Positions 35,726 to 47,128 of a stretch of DNA of 64,000 nucleotides are shown here, in pieces. The stretch is taken from positions 2,914,001 through 2,978,000 of the forward strand of contig NC_014734.1 in NCBI RefSeq assembly GCF_000183135.1, in the 5' to 3' direction. Under the pieces are notes generated by a model. It was not told the origin of the DNA. It did no database searches and saw only the letters and a program-made list of their open reading frames with translations. Source of the DNA: Paludibacter propionicigenes WB4 (GTDB lineage Bacteria > Bacteroidota > Bacteroidia > Bacteroidales > Paludibacteraceae). Made by a program: the position numbers and the translations under genes. Every line of letters begins with the position of its first letter. The stretch's first letter is position 1.

Positions 35726-38137
35726 ATGTCTAAAAATCTTGTCATAGTAGAGTCACCGGCCAAAGCCAAAACGATTGAGAAATTTCTCGGAACCGATTAT
35801 CATGTCATGTCTAGTTTCGGTCATATCCGGGATCTGGCTGATAAGGGCATCGGTATCGATTTTGAGAATAATTATGAACCTCAATACGTGGTTTCTACTG
35901 ATAAGAAAAAACTGGTTTCGGAGCTGAAAAAAGCAAGTAAGGATGCTGAAACGGTTTGGTTAGCTTCCGATGAAGACCGCGAGGGAGAAGCTATTGCATG
36001 GCACTTGTATGAAGAGCTAAAACTTAAAAAAGACAGTACCCGCCGCATTGTTTTTCATGAGATAACCAAAGATGCCATACTTCATGCCATTGAAACTCCA
36101 AGAGATATAGATGTTAATCTGGTTGATGCTCAACAGGCCCGACGCGTGTTAGATCGTATTGTAGGTTTTGAATTATCGCCCATTTTGTGGCGCAAGGTTC
36201 GTCCATCGCTTTCGGCAGGTCGTGTACAGTCGGTAGCTGTGCGCCTTATTGTGGAGAGAGAACGCGAAATTAGTCAGTTTGTTCCGGAGGCATCGTACCG
36301 TGTTAATGCAATTTTCTCGTCAGTTGATAGCAAAGGCAAACCGGTAGAATTAAAAGCCGAATTACCCCAACGATTTGCAACTAAAGTTGAGGCGCTGGCA
36401 TTCCTCGAAACTTGTATAAAAGCTGAATTCAGTGTTGATGATATCGTAAAGAAACCTGCCAAAAAATCTCCGGCTCCACCTTTTACTACTTCCACCTTAC
36501 AACAGGAAGCTGCCCGTAAACTGGGTTATTCGGTGGCTCAAACCATGCAGATAGCGCAGCGTCTTTATGAAGCTGGTAAGATTACCTATATGCGTACCGA
36601 CTCCGTAAATCTGTCGGATCTGGCTTTGGGTACTTCCAAGGCAGAAATAATCAGCATGGCCGGCGAAAAATACGTACACATTCGTAAGTTCAATACAAAA
36701 ACTAAAGGAGCTCAAGAAGCCCACGAGGCCATTCGTCCAACCTATATGAATGCTCATACGGTGGAAGGAACTGCTCAGGAAAAGAAACTCTACGAATTGA
36801 TTTGGAAACGGACAATTGCTTCGCAAATGTCTGATGCTGAATTAGAAAAAACGTCCATTTTTATCAGTGTTTCAGGAAGTAATCTTCAGTTTGTTGCCTC
36901 TGGTGAGGTGATTGTATTTGATGGATTCCTGAAAGTTTATATGGAATCGACAGATGATGAGCAGGATACTGAAAATGAATCCTTGTTGCCGTCTATGAAG
37001 AAAGGTGAAAAGCTTTCTTCTGTTGAAATAATAGCACAAGAACGTTTTACTCAAAAACCTCCGCGTTATGGTGAAGCAAGTTTAGTGCGTAAGATGGAGG
37101 AACTGGGAATTGGTCGACCATCAACCTACGCGCCGACTATTTCTACCATTCAGAACAGATCTTATGTAGAAAAAGGAGATCGTGCACCTGAAAAACGCGA
37201 GTACAACTTATTGAAACTTAAAGCCGGAAAAATTTCGGATAAAATAAAAGAAGAAAATACGGGAGCTGAAAAATCAAAACTTTTCCCTACGGATATTGGC
37301 ACGGTTGTAAACGATTTTCTGATAGAGTATTTCCCTGAAATCCTGAATTATAATTTCACCGCCGATGTAGAAAAAGAATTTGATAACATTGCTGACGGAA
37401 AAATAAAATGGACTAAATCGATTGATAAATTCTACAAAAAATTTCATCCGATTGTTGAAGATACCATGAAAAACTCCGAACGTAAGGTCGGAGAGCGTAT
37501 TCTGGGAGTTGATCCAAAAAGTGGTAGACAGCTTTCGGTAAAAATTGGAAAGTACGGTCCGTTGGCACAGATTGGCACAGTTGATGAAGAAGAAAAACCT
37601 GTGTTTGCTTCGCTAAGAAAGGAGCAATCAATAGAGAGTATCTCGTTCGAAGAAGCACTTGAGTTGTTCAAACTGCCTCGTCAGGTTGGAGAGTTCGAAG
37701 GCAAAGTTATGACCGTTGCTATTGGTCGATTTGGACCTTATATTCGTCATGATTCTTCTTTTTACTCTTTGCCCAAAACCGATGATCCGATGGAAGTGTC
37801 CACTGAACGAGCTATTGAAATCATTGAAGCTAAGCGTGAGGTAGAGAAGAATCGAATTATCAAAACACTAGGCGAGAATAATGAAATTCAGGTGTTGAAT
37901 GGTCGTTTCGGAGCTTATTTTACTTTCGATGGAGTTAATTATAAAATATTCCCTAAAGGGACTGATCCTGCAACACTTACCTTCGAGCGCTGTCAGGAAT
38001 TGATTGCAGCTCAGCCCGAAGCGGCTAATAAAAAGAAACCTTTCGGACGAAAAGCCGCGGCTAAATCCGATAAGAAAGAAAAAGCACAAACAAAGGCAAA
38101 AACTACTAAGGCTAAAGCTACAAAAGCAAAGAAATAA
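35726..38137 (+). CDS. topA: DNA topoisomerase I
   Basis: This 803-residue type IA topoisomerase relaxes negatively supercoiled DNA. The Toprim domain opens the protein (NLVIVESPAKAKTIEKFLG) and carries the DEDREGEAIAWHL acidic cluster near residue 80. The catalytic tyrosine lies in GKITYMRTDSVNLS. The C-terminal part has topoisomerase C-terminal repeats (SVKIGKYGPLAQIG, AIGRFGPYIRHDS, NGRFGAYFTFDG) in place of the Cys4 zinc fingers of Escherichia coli. It ends in a Lys/Ala-rich tail (KAKTTKAKATKAKK) that probably binds DNA. Identity is certain. Confidence 0.97.
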   Translation: MSKNLVIVESPAKAKTIEKFLGTDYHVMSSFGHIRDLADKGIGIDFENNYEPQYVVSTDKKKLVSELKKASKDAETVWLASDEDREGEAIAWHLYEELKLKKDSTRRIVFHEITKDAILHAIETPRDIDVNLVDAQQARRVLDRIVGFELSPILWRKVRPSLSAGRVQSVAVRLIVEREREISQFVPEASYRVNAIFSSVDSKGKPVELKAELPQRFATKVEALAFLETCIKAEFSVDDIVKKPAKKSPAPPFTTSTLQQEAARKLGYSVAQTMQIAQRLYEAGKITYMRTDSVNLSDLALGTSKAEIISMAGEKYVHIRKFNTKTKGAQEAHEAIRPTYMNAHTVEGTAQEKKLYELIWKRTIASQMSDAELEKTSIFISVSGSNLQFVASGEVIVFDGFLKVYMESTDDEQDTENESLLPSMKKGEKLSSVEIIAQERFTQKPPRYGEASLVRKMEELGIGRPSTYAPTISTIQNRSYVEKGDRAPEKREYNLLKLKAGKISDKIKEENTGAEKSKLFPTDIGTVVNDFLIEYFPEILNYNFTADVEKEFDNIADGKIKWTKSIDKFYKKFHPIVEDTMKNSERKVGERILGVDPKSGRQLSVKIGKYGPLAQIGTVDEEEKPVFASLRKEQSIESISFEEALELFKLPRQVGEFEGKVMTVAIGRFGPYIRHDSSFYSLPKTDDPMEVSTERAIEIIEAKREVEKNRIIKTLGENNEIQVLNGRFGAYFTFDGVNYKIFPKGTDPATLTFERCQELIAAQPEAANKKKPFGRKAAAKSDKKEKAQTKAKTTKAKATKAKK

Positions 38138-38237
38138 GTTTTCTTGCATTGTTTAGTCGCTAAAAGTAGTTTTACTCAATTGTTGTATCGCAATTTAAAG
38201 CTGAATCCCACGTTTTAAGAATAAAACCCAATTTCAG

Positions 38238-39272
38238 ATGAAAAAACTATTATTATTTACACTGCTTGCATTCGCTTTAATGGTTAAAGCGCAAGTTCCA
38301 TTTTCTTCAGTCGATGGAGAATCTGTTCTGGTTTATTCATTGCCAAAAACTGTTTTTTGTATTGAGATAGAGACTGAAAAGATTAGTCAGAAACCCGGTA
38401 AGTTTTATCGTTACTCTGAACGCTATTTGGCAACAAATAAAGTAATAACAGAAGAAAAAACAATCTATAAAATAAAGAATATCTCAGTCAAAACCAAGGC
38501 TGTGGCGGATCTGGGCAGAACATATTCTGTAACTCCGAGTGGTAATTTGCAAACAAGCCGTTTGTCGGTTAATGCTGATGGTCTTTTGCGTGGAGTGAAC
38601 CTTACTCCGGAGCCACAAACGAGCTTTGTGAAAAGTATTGATACTCCAAAAAATGAAAACTCTGTTCTGGATGCTCTTTTACCGTTAGGAGAAGAGTATA
38701 TGATGGCTGGTTCCGAAGCTAAATTGGCCGAAGGAGCTGCTAAGCAAATATACAGAATAAGAGAAAGCAGAATGGGACTATTGACCGCTGATGTTGAAAA
38801 AATGCCTGCCGATGGTGAGTCGTTGAAAGCAATGTTGGAAGGTATGAATAAACTGGAAAAAAAGCTGACCGAGCTTTTTGTAGGTGAAACAACAACTGAG
38901 ACCCAAACTAAAACGTTGTATCTAACTCCTATGACAACGATTAATAACGATGTGTTGTTCCGATTTTCAGCCTTGAAAGGGGTCGTTGCTGCGGATGATT
39001 TGAGTGGAGTGCCTTATTATATCAGCTTAGTTCCGGTTGAGAAAGTTCTAACATCCGGTTCAAAATCAAAATCTGAGAGTGGTGCGTTGTATACAGTAAT
39101 ACCGGTCGCTACACTGTTCACGATAGGTGATGGTGTGAATACAGTCTTTAGTAATCAGTTCTTAGTGTCTCAGTTTGGAAAAACTGTTTCGTTGCCAGAA
39201 AGCTTGTTTAAGCAAGCAAATATAAAGGTGCGTGTGGATGTCCAAACAGGAAGATTGCTGGGTGTAGAGTAA
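38238..39272 (+). CDS. DUF4831-family exported protein
   Basis: This 344-residue protein starts with a signal peptide (MKKLLLFTLLAFALMVKAQ) and matches the DUF4831 family of Bacteroidetes by sequence feel: VLVYSLPKTVFCIEIETEKISQKPG near the N-terminus, then YRYSERYLATNKVI, and in the middle AAKQIYRIRESRMGLLTADVEKMPADGESL. No catalytic motif is seen. The mature protein is probably periplasmic. It lies 100 bp after topA and is followed by a two-way terminator. The function is unknown. Confidence 0.8.
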   Translation: MKKLLLFTLLAFALMVKAQVPFSSVDGESVLVYSLPKTVFCIEIETEKISQKPGKFYRYSERYLATNKVITEEKTIYKIKNISVKTKAVADLGRTYSVTPSGNLQTSRLSVNADGLLRGVNLTPEPQTSFVKSIDTPKNENSVLDALLPLGEEYMMAGSEAKLAEGAAKQIYRIRESRMGLLTADVEKMPADGESLKAMLEGMNKLEKKLTELFVGETTTETQTKTLYLTPMTTINNDVLFRFSALKGVVAADDLSGVPYYISLVPVEKVLTSGSKSKSESGALYTVIPVATLFTIGDGVNTVFSNQFLVSQFGKTVSLPESLFKQANIKVRVDVQTGRLLGVE

Positions 39273-39290
39273 GCCGTTCTTGTTATAAAA

Positions 39291-39325
39291 TAAAAGCCCC
39301 GATAGATTCTATCAGGGCTTTATTA
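39291..39325. terminator. Bidirectional terminator between the DUF4831 gene and the lipid-kinase gene
   Basis: AAAGCCCCGATAG pairs with CTATCAGGGCTTT (one G-U pair) around an ATTC loop, with A/T runs on both sides, serving the two convergent genes. Confidence 0.88.
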
Positions 39326-39345
39326 TTTTAATTGTTATGTTAATT

Positions 39346-40230
39346 TCAAAACCGTTTCTTTACCAACACTCTTAGTCCATCGGCAACAGTCTTTACGTGT
39401 ACTTCTTTCCCTTCTTCGTAAGGTTCGCCATCGTAGTGGAAAGGACCGGCCTCTTCGCGTAACAGGGTTATTTCATCGGAGCGAAGCGTGGTCATAAATA
39501 AATCTTTGTCAATTGTTTTGGCAAACAGTTGTAGTGCCAGACTCGGAAGAGCAATAATCGGGAAATTACTCATAATGGATATGTCCATTTTTCCATCCTG
39601 AACGCTTGCTTGTGGTGCAATATATGCGTTGTTACCCCATTGAGATGCATTGGCAAATGTCAAAACAAAAGCCTTTGCTTTTAGATCAATCCCATCTCCA
39701 ATCAGATGACAGTTTTGAGATTTGTAGCTGAAGTAACCGGTAATTATCTTTTCTACGTAGCGCATTAAGCCTCTTTTTGTTCCTTTAGCAAATTCAGTGC
39801 TGACATAGGCGTCAAAACCTGTTCCGCAAGTACAAAAGAAAGGTCGACCGTTTACAACGCCATAGTCCATCAAAATGGATTCAGACTCGTTTATTTGTTG
39901 AATGGCTTTTTTGACGTTCATGGGTATGTTCAGGTGGCGTGCCAGCCCATTGCCCGAACCTATAGGAATAATGCCTAAAGTAGAATTTGTGTGGATTATA
40001 GAACTCGCTATTTCATTCACTGTTCCATCGCCGCCTACTGCCACGATGACTTCATAACCTTTGGCTGCAAAGTCTTTTGCTAATTCTGTTCCATGACCCC
40101 GATATTGAGTAAAAACAATCTCAGGTTCAAACTTTTTCGCATCTAATCCTTCTTGTATCATAGTAGGAAGACTTTCTTTCTTCCCTGTGCCGGAATTAGG
40201 GTTTATTATAAATGCGATTCTGGTCTTCAT
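39346..40230 (-). CDS. YegS/BmrU-family lipid kinase
   Basis: This protein of about 294 residues belongs to the diacylglycerol-kinase-like lipid kinases. The N-terminal nucleotide-binding motif FIINPNSGTGKK and the catalytic GGDGTVNEIASS near residue 70 are present, followed by IPIGSGNGLARHL. The C-terminal domain ends YDGEPYEEGKEVHVKTVADGLRVLV. The chosen start is the ATG just before the beta-strand TRIAFIINP; an ATG 21 codons upstream adds unconserved residues. The lipid substrate is unknown: phosphatidylglycerol, diacylglycerol and sphingoid bases are all known for relatives, and sphingolipids are likely here given the inositol-lipid genes. Confidence 0.92.
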   Translation of the reverse strand: MKTRIAFIINPNSGTGKKESLPTMIQEGLDAKKFEPEIVFTQYRGHGTELAKDFAAKGYEVIVAVGGDGTVNEIASSIIHTNSTLGIIPIGSGNGLARHLNIPMNVKKAIQQINESESILMDYGVVNGRPFFCTCGTGFDAYVSTEFAKGTKRGLMRYVEKIITGYFSYKSQNCHLIGDGIDLKAKAFVLTFANASQWGNNAYIAPQASVQDGKMDISIMSNFPIIALPSLALQLFAKTIDKDLFMTTLRSDEITLLREEAGPFHYDGEPYEEGKEVHVKTVADGLRVLVKKRF

Positions 40231-40476
40231 AAGTCTTTTTTCAGGGTTTTTCAAAACGGTGGGCGAAAGTACAAATAATTTATGAATTTTCAATCTATTA
40301 AGACAAAGTCTTGTGTTTCATTGAATGTTTTCTGCAATAGCTAGAGAGCTTTATAATAAAATGATGTTATAAACTATGAAAACACTATTCAACTTAACAC
40401 TTTGTTGTATATTTGCAAAATATGACTCCGATTTTGAATCGAAAAATGGAATGACAACACTTTAAACCTCCATACC

Positions 40477-42615
40477 ATGCCTAGAAAGAAAAGAAAAACC
40501 CAGAGCACCCGCGTTAACAAAAAAGAACTGATACGCAACATTATTAATGTGTTCAACGAAAATCCCGAAAAGACATTTAATTATAAGCAAATATCTACAT
40601 TACTGGATGTGAAATCCGAATCGCAGCGGGTTTTTGTCAATCAGTTATTGTATGAATTGTTAGACGAGGATTTTTTAGTGGAAATTTCACGTGGAAAGTT
40701 TAAAGTCAACTCGCGTGGCGGATATATCGAAGGCGTAATTGACCGACAGGGTGTGAAAACATTCCTTGTGCCGGATGATGGTGGTGAACTTGTTTTCATT
40801 CCGGAACGAAAGACCAATCATGCTTTACTGAAGGATAGAGTGAAGGTGTTTCTTTATGCCAGTAGAAAAGGTCAACAGCCCGAAGGTGAGGTGGTTGAAA
40901 TTATAAAAAGGGCTCAGGATACCTTTGTTGGCATTTTGGATGTGTCCGATAGTTATGCATTTTTGACCTTGGATAATCGGATAATGACCAATGATATTTT
41001 TATTCCCAAAAATAAACTGAACGGTGGCAAATCGGGTCAAAAAGCCGTAGTGAAATTGCTTGGCTGGGAACCTAATGCTAAAAATCCGGTAGGTGAGGTA
41101 ATTGATGTGTTGGGTGATAAAGGCGATAATACGGCTGAAATGCATGCAATTTTGGCGGAATTTGGTTTGCCTTATAAGTATCCGGCTGATGTTGAGGCTG
41201 CGGCAGAAAAGATTGATGCCGGAATTACGCCCGATGAAGTGGCAAAACGTATCGATATGCGGAGTATTACTACCTTCACCGTTGATCCACGTGATGCCAA
41301 GGACTTTGATGATGCATTATCGCTCAGGAAACTTGATGATGGTCTTTGGGAAGTTGGAGTGCACATTGCAGATGTTACTCATTATGTTCGCCCCGACAGT
41401 ATTATAGAGCAGGAAGGTCGTGAGCGTGCTACATCGGTTTATTTGGTTGACAGAACTATTCCGATGTTGCCCGAACATTTGTCCAATGGAATTTGCTCTC
41501 TGCGACCTGATGAAGATAAATTGACTTACTCGGTTATTTTCAAAATGAATGATAAAGCCGAAATTCAGCATTATAAAATTGCTAAAACAGTAACCCGGAG
41601 TAATCGCCGGTTTACGTACGAAGAAGCTCAAGCTATCATTGAGACCGGGGAAGGTGAATACAAGGATGAAATACTGACAATGGATCGGTTGGCAAAGATT
41701 CTCCGTAAAAAAAGGTTCGAAAATGGTGCAATAGCGTTCGATAGGGTAGAGGTTCGGTTTGAAATAGATGAAAAAGGGAAACCTGTATCAGTGTTTTTCA
41801 AAGAACAAAAGGACTCCAATAAAATGATTGAAGAGTTTATGTTGTTGGCCAATAAAACTGTCGCAACTCATATTGGAAAGCCGGGTAAGGGTCAAAAGGC
41901 CAAGACTTTTGTTTATCGTATTCACGATGTTCCTAATCCTGATAAGTTGAATAATTTTGCGGTATTCATCAAACGCTTTGGATATAATCTGAAAACTTCC
42001 GGAAAACAAACAGCCATTTCGAGTTCAATTAATGCATTGCTGGACGAAGTTCAGGGTAAGAAAGAGCAAAATCTGATCGAAACGCTTGCTATTCGTTCCA
42101 TGGCAAAAGCCATTTATTCTACTTCCAACATGGGGCATTACGGGCTGGCGTTTGATTTTTATACACACTTTACCTCGCCTATTCGTCGTTATCCCGATAT
42201 GATGGTACATCGCTTGTTGGAAAAATATGCGGACGGTGGACGTAGTGTCAACGCTTCTGAATGGGAAGAATATTGCGAGCATAGTTCTAATATGGAACAG
42301 CTGGCATCCAATGCCGAACGGGCATCTATAAAATATAAGCAGGTAGAGTTTATGTCAGAACGTTTGGGGCAAGTGTTCGATGGGGTTATTTCGGGAGTTA
42401 CCGAATGGGGAATTTATGTCGAATTAATCGAAAATAAGTGTGAAGGCATGATTCCTATTCGCGATTTGGACGATGATTACTATACTTTTGATGATAAAAA
42501 CTATTGTTTAATTGGTCGTCGGTACCATAAAAAGTACCAATTGGGCGATGCGCTCACTGTAAAAGTAGCAAAAGCAAACCTGGATAAAAAACAATTAGAT
42601 TTTGTTCTGGCATAA
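40477..42615 (+). CDS. rnr: Ribonuclease R
   Basis: This 712-residue 3'-to-5' exoribonuclease degrades structured RNA. A winged-helix-like N-terminus (residues 1-70) is followed by cold-shock-like domains. The RNB catalytic domain carries the acidic cluster TVDPRDAKDFDDALSLR near residue 270, and later HFTSPIRRYPDMMVHRLL. A C-terminal S1 domain (FDGVISGVTEWGIYVELIE) completes the protein. It lacks the long basic tail of the Escherichia coli enzyme. A TATATTTG -7 element lies at 40408-40415. Downstream is an independent tRNA gene. Confidence 0.96.
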   Translation: MPRKKRKTQSTRVNKKELIRNIINVFNENPEKTFNYKQISTLLDVKSESQRVFVNQLLYELLDEDFLVEISRGKFKVNSRGGYIEGVIDRQGVKTFLVPDDGGELVFIPERKTNHALLKDRVKVFLYASRKGQQPEGEVVEIIKRAQDTFVGILDVSDSYAFLTLDNRIMTNDIFIPKNKLNGGKSGQKAVVKLLGWEPNAKNPVGEVIDVLGDKGDNTAEMHAILAEFGLPYKYPADVEAAAEKIDAGITPDEVAKRIDMRSITTFTVDPRDAKDFDDALSLRKLDDGLWEVGVHIADVTHYVRPDSIIEQEGRERATSVYLVDRTIPMLPEHLSNGICSLRPDEDKLTYSVIFKMNDKAEIQHYKIAKTVTRSNRRFTYEEAQAIIETGEGEYKDEILTMDRLAKILRKKRFENGAIAFDRVEVRFEIDEKGKPVSVFFKEQKDSNKMIEEFMLLANKTVATHIGKPGKGQKAKTFVYRIHDVPNPDKLNNFAVFIKRFGYNLKTSGKQTAISSSINALLDEVQGKKEQNLIETLAIRSMAKAIYSTSNMGHYGLAFDFYTHFTSPIRRYPDMMVHRLLEKYADGGRSVNASEWEEYCEHSSNMEQLASNAERASIKYKQVEFMSERLGQVFDGVISGVTEWGIYVELIENKCEGMIPIRDLDDDYYTFDDKNYCLIGRRYHKKYQLGDALTVKVAKANLDKKQLDFVLA

Positions 42616-42738
42616 CCGAAACTTTTTCGTGAGCAAGCAACAGTCACATTGCTAGACTTGTACGGATTTATTCTAAGGTTTTGTGGAATCGCTTGTTGTT
42701 TGATTACGCTATTTCTGTTCAAAAAAATGAATTTTCGC

Positions 42739-42769
42739 TTTGTCAGAATAAAAAATAGCCTTATCTTTG
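42739..42769 (+). promoter_or_regulatory. Promoter of tRNA-Arg
   Basis: TTTG at 42739-42742, a 19-nt spacer and TATCTTTG at 42762-42769 match both consensus boxes exactly, 21 bp before the tRNA. Confidence 0.85.
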
Positions 42770-42790
42770 CACTCGCTAAAGAAAAATAAT

Positions 42791-42864
42791 GGCTGCGTAG
42801 CTCAACTGAATAGAGTACCACACTACGGATGTGGGGGTTACAGGTTTGAATCCTGTCGCGGTCA
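42791..42864 (+). tRNA. tRNA-Arg (anticodon ACG)
   Basis: The sequence folds as a tRNA. The acceptor arms GGCTGCG and CGCGGTC pair over 7 bp with two G-U pairs. The D stem is GCTC/GAGT, the anticodon stem CCACA/TGTGG with loop CTACGGA gives anticodon ACG, and the T arm is ACAGG/CCTGT. The discriminator is A, and the CCA end is not encoded. A34 is expected to become inosine. Confidence 0.95.
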
Positions 42865-42910
42865 CAAGAAAAAGCCTCAATAAACGAAAGTTTATTGAGG
42901 CTTTTTCTTG
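42865..42910 (+). terminator. Long perfect hairpin terminator after tRNA-Arg
   Basis: A perfect 21-bp stem (42865-42885 with 42890-42910) closes on a GAAA tetraloop, starting directly after the tRNA discriminator base. The core is AAGCCTCAATAAAC with its complement, and the 3' arm includes CTTTTTCTTG. Confidence 0.9.
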
Positions 42911-42967
42911 TTTATACGTTTGAGATGTTCTGTCGTTTTTGTCTTGGGGATGTCGCGGTGTATAGAT

Positions 42968-43006
42968 AAAAAAAGACAGTCACTTTTTCAAGTAACTGTC
43001 TTTTTT
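42968..43006 (-). terminator. Terminator of tRNA-Phe
   Basis: AAAAAGACAGTCACTT pairs with AAGTAACTGTCTTTTT (one mismatch) around a short loop. It lies just beyond the 3' end of the minus-strand tRNA and has a T run in that direction. Confidence 0.85.
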
Positions 43007-43010
43007 AGCG

Positions 43011-43083
43011 TGGTACCACCAGGAATCGAACCGGGGACACAAGGATTTTCAGTCCTTTGCTCTACCAACTGAGCTATGGTACC
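43011..43083 (-). tRNA. tRNA-Phe (anticodon GAA)
   Basis: Read on the minus strand, the acceptor GGTACCA pairs with TGGTACC, the D arm contains AGCTCAGTTGGTAGAGC, and the anticodon stem AAGGA/TCCTT with loop CTGAAAA gives GAA. The T arm contains the GGTTCGATTCC loop region. The discriminator is A and CCA is not encoded. It is 73 nt long and convergent with tRNA-Arg. Confidence 0.96.
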
Positions 43084-43485
43084 TTTCGGCTTAGCGGGTG
43101 CAAATATACGGCGATTTTCCGAATCTGCAAGGGGTGATATTCAAAAACCGGAAAAAATATTGAGTGTTTGTGTAGTTGTGTACATTTTTTCTACTTTTAA
43201 AATGCTGAATCTTATTTAAATATGCAGCTAAGAGAATTGCTGATAAATTTTATATTTTTTCTTATTTCTCCGACTTTTCTTTGTGTCTGACTTCTTTTTT
43301 GTTCTTAATTAAGGGATGTGCAGAACGCCATAAGGTGTCTTGTGGATGTTTGTATTGGTTTTTGGCTGTAAAATGGTTTTAAGTTACAATTATTCAATGC
43401 GTTATATCTATTGGATGAAGTGCTTTTATTATTCGTGTTTTTTGTGTATTTTTGCGAACCAAACTAAAATTGAAGTAATTTACGA
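43084..43485. other. Divergent intergenic region between tRNA-Phe and lepA
   Basis: No gene is seen in about 400 bp. The left end holds the tRNA-Phe promoter. The right end holds a TATTTTTG -7 element at 43447-43454, 31 bp before lepA, without a clear -33 box. The AT-rich middle has no repeat that I could recognise. Confidence 0.6.
43101..43130 (-). promoter_or_regulatory. Promoter of tRNA-Phe
   Basis: On the minus strand TTG (43128-43130), a 19-nt spacer and TATATTTG (43101-43108) match the Bacteroidetes consensus, 17 bp before the tRNA. Confidence 0.78.
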
Positions 43486-45273
43486 ATGAATAATATACGC
43501 AATTTCTGCATTATAGCCCACATTGATCATGGGAAAAGTACCTTAGCCGACCGTTTGTTGGAATATACTAACACAGTTGCCGGAAAAGAAATGCAAGCGC
43601 AGGTGCTCGATAATATGGATCTGGAGCGCGAACGTGGGATTACGATTAAAAGTCACGCCATACAAATGGGATATAAGCTCAATGGCGAAGAGTATGTTTT
43701 TAATTTGATTGATACTCCTGGGCATGTCGATTTTTCGTATGAAGTGTCACGTTCTATTGCGGCTTGTGAAGGTGCGTTACTTATTGTTGATGCTACGCAA
43801 GGCATTCAGGCTCAGACTATATCGAATTTATATATGGCGTTGGAACATGATTTGGAGATAATCCCTATTATGAACAAAATGGATATGGATAACGCTATGC
43901 CCGAAGAGGTTGAGGATCAAATTGTAGAATTGATTGGTTGTAAACCGGAAGAGATTATACGTGCCAGTGGAAAAACAGGTATGGGAGTGGATGAAATTCT
44001 GGAAGCAATCGTCAATCGTATTCCTGCGCCAAAAGGCGATCCGGAAGCTCCTCTTCAGTGTTTGATTTTTGATTCGGTTTTTAATTCGTTTCGTGGAATT
44101 ATTGCCTACTTCAAAATTGTGAACGGTACGATAAACAAAGGTGATCTGGTTAAATTCGTAAATACAGAGAAAGAATATTCTGCCGAAGAAATAGGTATTC
44201 TTAAACTGGATATGTCGCCAACCAAAAGCTTGAGCGCTGGCAACGTGGGATATATCATTTCCGGTATCAAAACTTCCAAAGAAGTAAAAGTGGGTGATAC
44301 GATTACGCATGTCAAACGACCTTGTCCAAAGTCAATCGAGGGTTTTCAGGAAGTGAAGCCTATGGTTTTTGCCGGGGTTTATCCTATCGAAACCGAAGAC
44401 TTTGAAGATTTACGATCTTCGATAGAGAAATTGCAATTAAATGATGCTTCGCTGACTTTCGAGGCTGAATCTTCTGTTGCGCTGGGCTTTGGTTTTCGTT
44501 GCGGATTTCTTGGTATGCTACATATGGAAATCATTCAGGAGCGGCTCGATCGCGAGTTTGATATGAATGTGATAACCACAGTGCCCAACGTTTCGTATAA
44601 GGTTTATACAAATAAAGGCGGATTAATTGAGGTGCATAATCCTTCGGGATTGCCTGATATTATGGCAATTGATCGTATTGAGGAGCCTTACATTCGCGCG
44701 TCAATAATAACCCGCACCGATTATATCGGTCAGATTATGACGCTTTGTCTGGGTAAACGTGGCGAGTTGGTGAAACAAAATTATATCTCCGGAAATCGTA
44801 TGGAGTTGATCTACGATTTGCCTTTAGGAGAGATTGTTTTCGATTTTTATGATAGACTGAAGAGTATTTCTAAGGGTTATGCTTCGTTTGATTATCATAT
44901 GAACGGATTTCGTCCGTCGAAATTAATCAAACTGGACATCCTGCTTAACGGAGAGTCTGTGGATGCGTTATCTTGCCTTATTCACGTGGATAATGCGGTT
45001 TCGCTGGGTAAGCGTATGTGCGAGAAACTAAAGGAGTTGATTCCTCGTCAGCAATTTGATATTGCTGTTCAGGCGGCCATTGGAGCTAAGATAATCTCGC
45101 GTGAAACAATCAAAGCTGTTAGAAAAGACGTGACTGCCAAGTGTTACGGAGGTGATATCAGTCGTAAACGAAAGCTGTTGGAAAAGCAAAAGAAAGGAAA
45201 GAAACGAATGAAACAAATCGGTAATGTGGAAGTTCCGCAGAAGGCTTTCCTGGAAGTGCTAAAGCTTGATTAA
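43486..45273 (+). CDS. lepA: Elongation factor 4 (LepA)
   Basis: This 595-residue translational GTPase acts on the ribosome during initiation or back-translocation, depending on the model. The G1 loop is [20 protein letters not shown], the G2/G3 region is [11 protein letters not shown] and [17 protein letters not shown], and G4 is MNKMD. The LepA-specific C-terminal domain is recognisable ([20 protein letters not shown], then [29 protein letters not shown]). Length matches the family. It stands alone between the tRNA genes and the ATP synthase operon. Confidence 0.97.
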   Translation: MNNIRNFCIIAHIDHGKSTLADRLLEYTNTVAGKEMQAQVLDNMDLERERGITIKSHAIQMGYKLNGEEYVFNLIDTPGHVDFSYEVSRSIAACEGALLIVDATQGIQAQTISNLYMALEHDLEIIPIMNKMDMDNAMPEEVEDQIVELIGCKPEEIIRASGKTGMGVDEILEAIVNRIPAPKGDPEAPLQCLIFDSVFNSFRGIIAYFKIVNGTINKGDLVKFVNTEKEYSAEEIGILKLDMSPTKSLSAGNVGYIISGIKTSKEVKVGDTITHVKRPCPKSIEGFQEVKPMVFAGVYPIETEDFEDLRSSIEKLQLNDASLTFEAESSVALGFGFRCGFLGMLHMEIIQERLDREFDMNVITTVPNVSYKVYTNKGGLIEVHNPSGLPDIMAIDRIEEPYIRASIITRTDYIGQIMTLCLGKRGELVKQNYISGNRMELIYDLPLGEIVFDFYDRLKSISKGYASFDYHMNGFRPSKLIKLDILLNGESVDALSCLIHVDNAVSLGKRMCEKLKELIPRQQFDIAVQAAIGAKIISRETIKAVRKDVTAKCYGGDISRKRKLLEKQKKGKKRMKQIGNVEVPQKAFLEVLKLD

Positions 45274-45444
45274 ACGGTTTGTAAATTGGGTCGATAGTTG
45301 CATAACAGAGAAAGTTGATATGTGTAAATATCATATTCTCGGCTTAATCATAATTTGCTCAACAATTTATTAATTTGTTTCATTGATCTATGTTTTTTTT
45401 TATTTAAACGAATCTAGTTTTTATTAGATTTTTTTATATATTGC

Positions 45445-45478
45445 TTTGGGTCGAAATGCGAATTAATCTGTAAATTTG
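45445..45478 (+). promoter_or_regulatory. ATP synthase operon promoter
   Basis: TTTG at 45445-45448 and TAAATTTG at 45471-45478 match the consensus boxes with a slightly long 22-nt spacer, about 57 bp before atpD. Confidence 0.65.
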
Positions 45479-45499
45479 CGACTTGTTTGGAAAAAATAA

Positions 45500-47056
<1,557 letters not shown>

Positions 47057-47128
47057 GTTGAGAGATGGTTTATCTGTCTTGACGATATGATCAGTAGCCC
47101 ATGAACTTTATGAACTAATCAACCAATA

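Noticed and set aside
42791-43083. tRNA pair as an attachment site for a mobile element
   Set aside because: No integrase, no direct repeat of a tRNA 3' end and no foreign gene block lie next to either tRNA.
43828-44310. 160-codon minus-strand frame inside lepA
   Set aside because: The sense frame carries the full LepA GTPase and C-terminal motifs. The opposite frame is Phe/His/Asn-rich and unlike a protein.
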